The position numbers and the translations under genes were made by a program. A stretch of 7,250 nt of DNA, from the NCBI GenBank assembly GCA_023484675.1, contig JAMDAP010000089.1, positions 5,738 through 12,987 of the forward strand. Reading direction: 5' to 3'. Shown piece by piece: positions 5,533 through 7,250 of the stretch (its first letter is position 1; every line of letters starts with the position of its first letter). A model generated the notes under the pieces. The model did no database searches. It saw only the letters and a list, made by a program, of their open reading frames with translations, and had not been told where the DNA came from. The stretch comes from Bacillota bacterium. GTDB lineage: Bacteria > Bacillota_E > Symbiobacteriia > JAMDAP01.

Positions 5533-5582
5533 GGACTGGTCCGGACTGGTCCGGACTGGCCCGGACTGGCCCGGACTGGCCC
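5533..5582. repeat. Five tandem 10-bp repeats after glyQS
   Basis: Five units of GGACTGGYCC run head to tail without gaps: the first two have T at the variable position and the last three have C. Each T-type unit is an imperfect palindrome (GGAC-TG-GTCC). The array ends 3 bp before the glyQS stop codon position, in its 3' untranslated region. Ten base pairs is close to one helical turn. It could be a slippage-prone microsatellite or a structured RNA tail. Confidence 0.95.
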
Positions 5583-5585
5583 GCG

Positions 5586-6971
5586 TTAGAAGGCCAGCCG
5601 CTCCTCCAGGTAGACCTTGAGATCGCCGATGGGCAGGCGCACCTGCTGCATGCTATCGCGCTCTCGCACCGTTACCTGGCCGTCCTCCGCCGACTGGAAG
5701 TCGTAGGTCACGCAAAATGGTGTGCCGACCTCGTCTTGGCGGCGGTATCGCTTGCCAATGGAGCCGGTCTCGTCGTAATCGGCCATGACGTAGCGGGACA
5801 GCTCGGCCCAGATGGCCTGGGCCCCCTCCGCCAGCTTCTTCGACAGCGGCAGCACCGCCACCTTGATCGGCGCCAGGGCCGGGTGCAGGTGCAGGACGGT
5901 ACGCGAGTCGTTATCCGGCAAAGCCTGCTCCTCGTAGGCGTCCAGCAGGAGGGCCAGAGTGACGCGGTCGGCGCCCAGAGAGGGCTCGATGCAGTAGGGC
6001 AGGTAGCGCTCGTTGGTTTCGGGGTCAAGGTAGGAAAGGTCCTCGCCCGAGTGCTGCTGGTGCTGCTTGAGGTCGTAGTCGGTGCGATCGGCAATGCCCC
6101 ACAGCTCGCCCCACCCGAAGGGGAACAGGTACTCGATGTCGGTGGTGGCGGCGCTGTAGTGGGACAGCTCTTTCTTCTCGTGGTCACGCAGCCGCAGGTG
6201 GTCCGGCGTCATCCCCAGCGAGAGCAGCCAGTTGTGACTGAACTCGCGCCAGTACTCAAACCACTTGAGGTCCTCGCCCGGCTTGCAGAAGAACTCCAGC
6301 TCCATCTGCTCGAACTCGCGGGTGCGGAAGGTGAAGTTGCCTGGCGTGATTTCGTTGCGGAAGCTCTTGCCGATCTGGCCAATGCCGAAGGGCAGCTTTT
6401 TGCGCATCGCCCGTTGGATGTTCTTGAAGTTGACAAAGATGCCCTGCGCCGTCTCCGGCCGCAGGTAGATCTGGTTGGCAGAACTCTCAGTGACACCCTG
6501 GAAGGTGCGGAACATCAGGTTGAACTGCCGCACCTCGGTAAAGTCATGGGCGCCGCAGTCCGGGCAGGCCACCTGGTGCTGCGCCAGCAGCTCGCCGAGG
6601 CGGGTGAGGCCAAGCCCGTCCGTCCGCTGCTCCAGGCCCTTCTGTGCCAGGGCATCCTCCAGCAGCTTGTCGGCACGGAAACGCCCCTTGCACTTCTTGC
6701 AGTCGACCATGGGGTCATTGAAGCTGCCCACATGGCCCGACGCCACCCAGGTCTGCGGGTTCATCAGGATAGCAGCGTCCAAGCCCACGTTGTGGGGCGA
6801 CTCCTGGATGAACTTCTTCCACCAGGCGCGCTTGACGTTGTTCTTCAACTCCACCCCGAGGGGGCCGTAGTCCCAAGTGTTGGCCAGGCCGCCGTAGATC
6901 TCCGAGCCGGGGAAGATAATGCCCCGCTGCTTGGCTACGGACACCAGTTGCTCCATCGTCACGCTGCTCAT
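5586..6971 (-). CDS. glyQS: Glycyl-tRNA synthetase, single-chain homodimeric type
   Basis: This class II synthetase charges tRNA-Gly with glycine using ATP. The protein is 461 aa, like the single-chain bacterial enzymes (for example in Staphylococcus) and unlike the alpha2-beta2 GlyQ/GlyS type. Features in order: [22 protein letters not shown] (about 23-44); two cysteine pairs, CKKC (91-94) and CPDC (136-139), that could bind zinc; [14 protein letters not shown] (169-182); motif 2 FRNE (204-207) followed by [25 protein letters not shown]; motif 3 around [10 protein letters not shown] (333-342); and a C-terminal anticodon-binding domain from about 367 to the end (VYLEERLAF). The ATG at 6971 is chosen for the AAGGAG 9 nt upstream and the usual N-terminus. 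A T-box core and terminator lie 43-109 nt upstream, so expression probably rises when uncharged tRNA-Gly accumulates. Very secure. Confidence 0.98.
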   Translation of the reverse strand: MSSVTMEQLVSVAKQRGIIFPGSEIYGGLANTWDYGPLGVELKNNVKRAWWKKFIQESPHNVGLDAAILMNPQTWVASGHVGSFNDPMVDCKKCKGRFRADKLLEDALAQKGLEQRTDGLGLTRLGELLAQHQVACPDCGAHDFTEVRQFNLMFRTFQGVTESSANQIYLRPETAQGIFVNFKNIQRAMRKKLPFGIGQIGKSFRNEITPGNFTFRTREFEQMELEFFCKPGEDLKWFEYWREFSHNWLLSLGMTPDHLRLRDHEKKELSHYSAATTDIEYLFPFGWGELWGIADRTDYDLKQHQQHSGEDLSYLDPETNERYLPYCIEPSLGADRVTLALLLDAYEEQALPDNDSRTVLHLHPALAPIKVAVLPLSKKLAEGAQAIWAELSRYVMADYDETGSIGKRYRRQDEVGTPFCVTYDFQSAEDGQVTVRERDSMQQVRLPIGDLKVYLEERLAF

Positions 6972-7013
6972 GAGTCCCTTCTCCTTCGTCCATCCGTCTG
7001 ATCCCGCAAATGC

Positions 7014-7043
7014 AAAAGCTCCCGCCCCTCGAAGGGACGGGAG
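7014..7043 (-). terminator. Intrinsic terminator of the glyQS T-box leader
   Basis: On the minus strand CTCCCGTCCC pairs with GGGGCGGGAG (10 bp with one U-G) around a TTCGA loop, followed by CTTTT overlapping the stem end. Its 5' arm includes the TCCCGTCCC segment used by the antiterminator, so the two structures exclude each other as in a standard transcription-attenuating T-box. Confidence 0.85.
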
Positions 7044-7080
7044 TACTTCCCGCGGTTCCACCATACTTGGCGCCCGCACC
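7014..7080 (-). promoter_or_regulatory. T-box antiterminator core (glycine) controlling glyQS
   Basis: On the minus strand the signature TGGTGGAACCGCGGG (7050-7064) matches the conserved T-box sequence. It is preceded by a short GGTGC/GCGCC hairpin (7069-7080), suitable as stem III. CGGGA pairs with TCCCG for antiterminator helix A2, while helix A1 appears weak. The tRNA-binding bulge reads TGGA, which pairs with UCCA, the 3' end of tRNA-Gly (U73). Uncharged tRNA-Gly would favour the antiterminator over the overlapping terminator. The upstream stem I with its glycine specifier codon is not clearly visible in the ~55 nt left before the thioredoxin stop; it may extend into that gene. Confidence 0.8.
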
Positions 7081-7135
7081 TTTCGTCGATCCTTCGTTGT
7101 GCCTGATGAAGTTGACTTCGGCCGCCGCGCCCTTC

Positions 7136-7250
7136 TTACAAATGAGGGGCGATGATCGCCTGCAGATCCTTCTTGGACCGAAGCCCGACAATGCGCTCCA
7201 CGGGCTTGCCGTTCTTGAAGACCATCAGGGTGGGGATGCTCATGATCCCC
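7136..7250 (-). CDS. Thioredoxin, C-terminal 37 residues (N-terminus beyond window)
   Basis: The fragment reads [20 protein letters not shown] and continues [17 protein letters not shown], ending in TAA at 7136-7138. The cis-proline loop SIPTL, the FKNGKPV strand and the G-x-x-x-K-x-x-L helix are typical of the thioredoxin C-terminus. The CxxC active site would lie outside the window. Thioredoxin reduces cytoplasmic disulfides. It lies 164 nt upstream of glyQS on the same strand, with the T-box leader between. Because only the tail is seen, a thioredoxin-like domain of a longer protein is possible. Confidence 0.88.
   Translation of the reverse strand, partial: GIMSIPTLMVFKNGKPVERIVGLRSKKDLQAIIAPHL

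Noticed and set aside
5533..5582. CRISPR array
   Set aside because: Units are only 10 bp, contiguous and without spacers.
5388..7001. Long plus-strand open frame (537 codons) opposite glyQS
   Set aside because: It is the antisense shadow of a secure synthetase gene in GC-rich DNA, has no recognisable motifs and starts within the riboswitch region.
6715..7191. Minus-strand open frame of 158 codons covering the T-box leader
   Set aside because: It overlaps the thioredoxin end, the T-box and the synthetase in another frame; it is explained as non-coding leader plus shadow.

Overview
This is a GC-rich bacterial window in which every recognisable gene lies on the minus strand, so it is read from right to left. 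In transcription order the genes are a thioredoxin tail, glycyl-tRNA synthetase (glyQS), a threonine aldolase, a disrupted rarA (AAA+ ATPase), an IscR-type Rrf2 regulator, a NifS/IscS-like cysteine desulfurase, and the first ~290 codons of mnmA. The order rarA / Rrf2 regulator / cysteine desulfurase / mnmA is the same as yrvN-cymR-yrvO-mnmA of Bacillus subtilis. Together with a T-box, a tandem pair of perfect Spo0A-box heptamers, and a single-chain GlyRS, this points to a high-GC Firmicute, probably spore-forming and Clostridia-like. That taxonomic placement is inference from synteny and regulatory motifs.

Right end (about 5586-7250): the last 37 codons of a thioredoxin are followed by a 164-nt gap that carries a T-box antiterminator core and an intrinsic terminator, then glyQS. 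The TGGA bulge of the T-box matches the U73 discriminator expected of tRNA-Gly. Most of the usual stem I does not fit in the gap.

Middle (about 5097-5585): this ~490-nt stretch has no gene but is dense in regulatory structure. Directly after the glyQS stop come five 10-bp tandem repeats and a hairpin. They are followed by two tandem Spo0A boxes beside a weak minus-strand promoter, a perfect 10+2+10 palindrome at the predicted transcription start, a GEMM-I (c-di-GMP-I class) riboswitch aptamer, and three successive terminator-like hairpins. The last of these ends just before the ribosome-binding site of the threonine aldolase. The arrangement suggests that a threonine-to-glycine enzyme is under combined Spo0A and cyclic-dinucleotide control, which is the most unusual proposal in the window.

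Left half (1-5096): threonine aldolase is followed 8 nt later by rarA. rarA carries two lesions: one extra C in a C8 run inside the Walker A motif, and a 17-bp insertion near the 3' end. The insertion is an inverted copy of sequence lying ~700 bp away, in the iscR-desulfurase spacer. Directly after rarA comes a good sigma-A-type promoter (TTGACA-17-TAGGAT) overlapped by a 7+8+7 inverted repeat. This promoter drives the Rrf2 regulator, the cysteine desulfurase and mnmA, an apparent sulfur-delivery operon: the desulfurase generates persulfide, MnmA uses it to thiolate U34 of tRNA, and the Fe-S-type regulator probably senses Fe-S or sulfur status.
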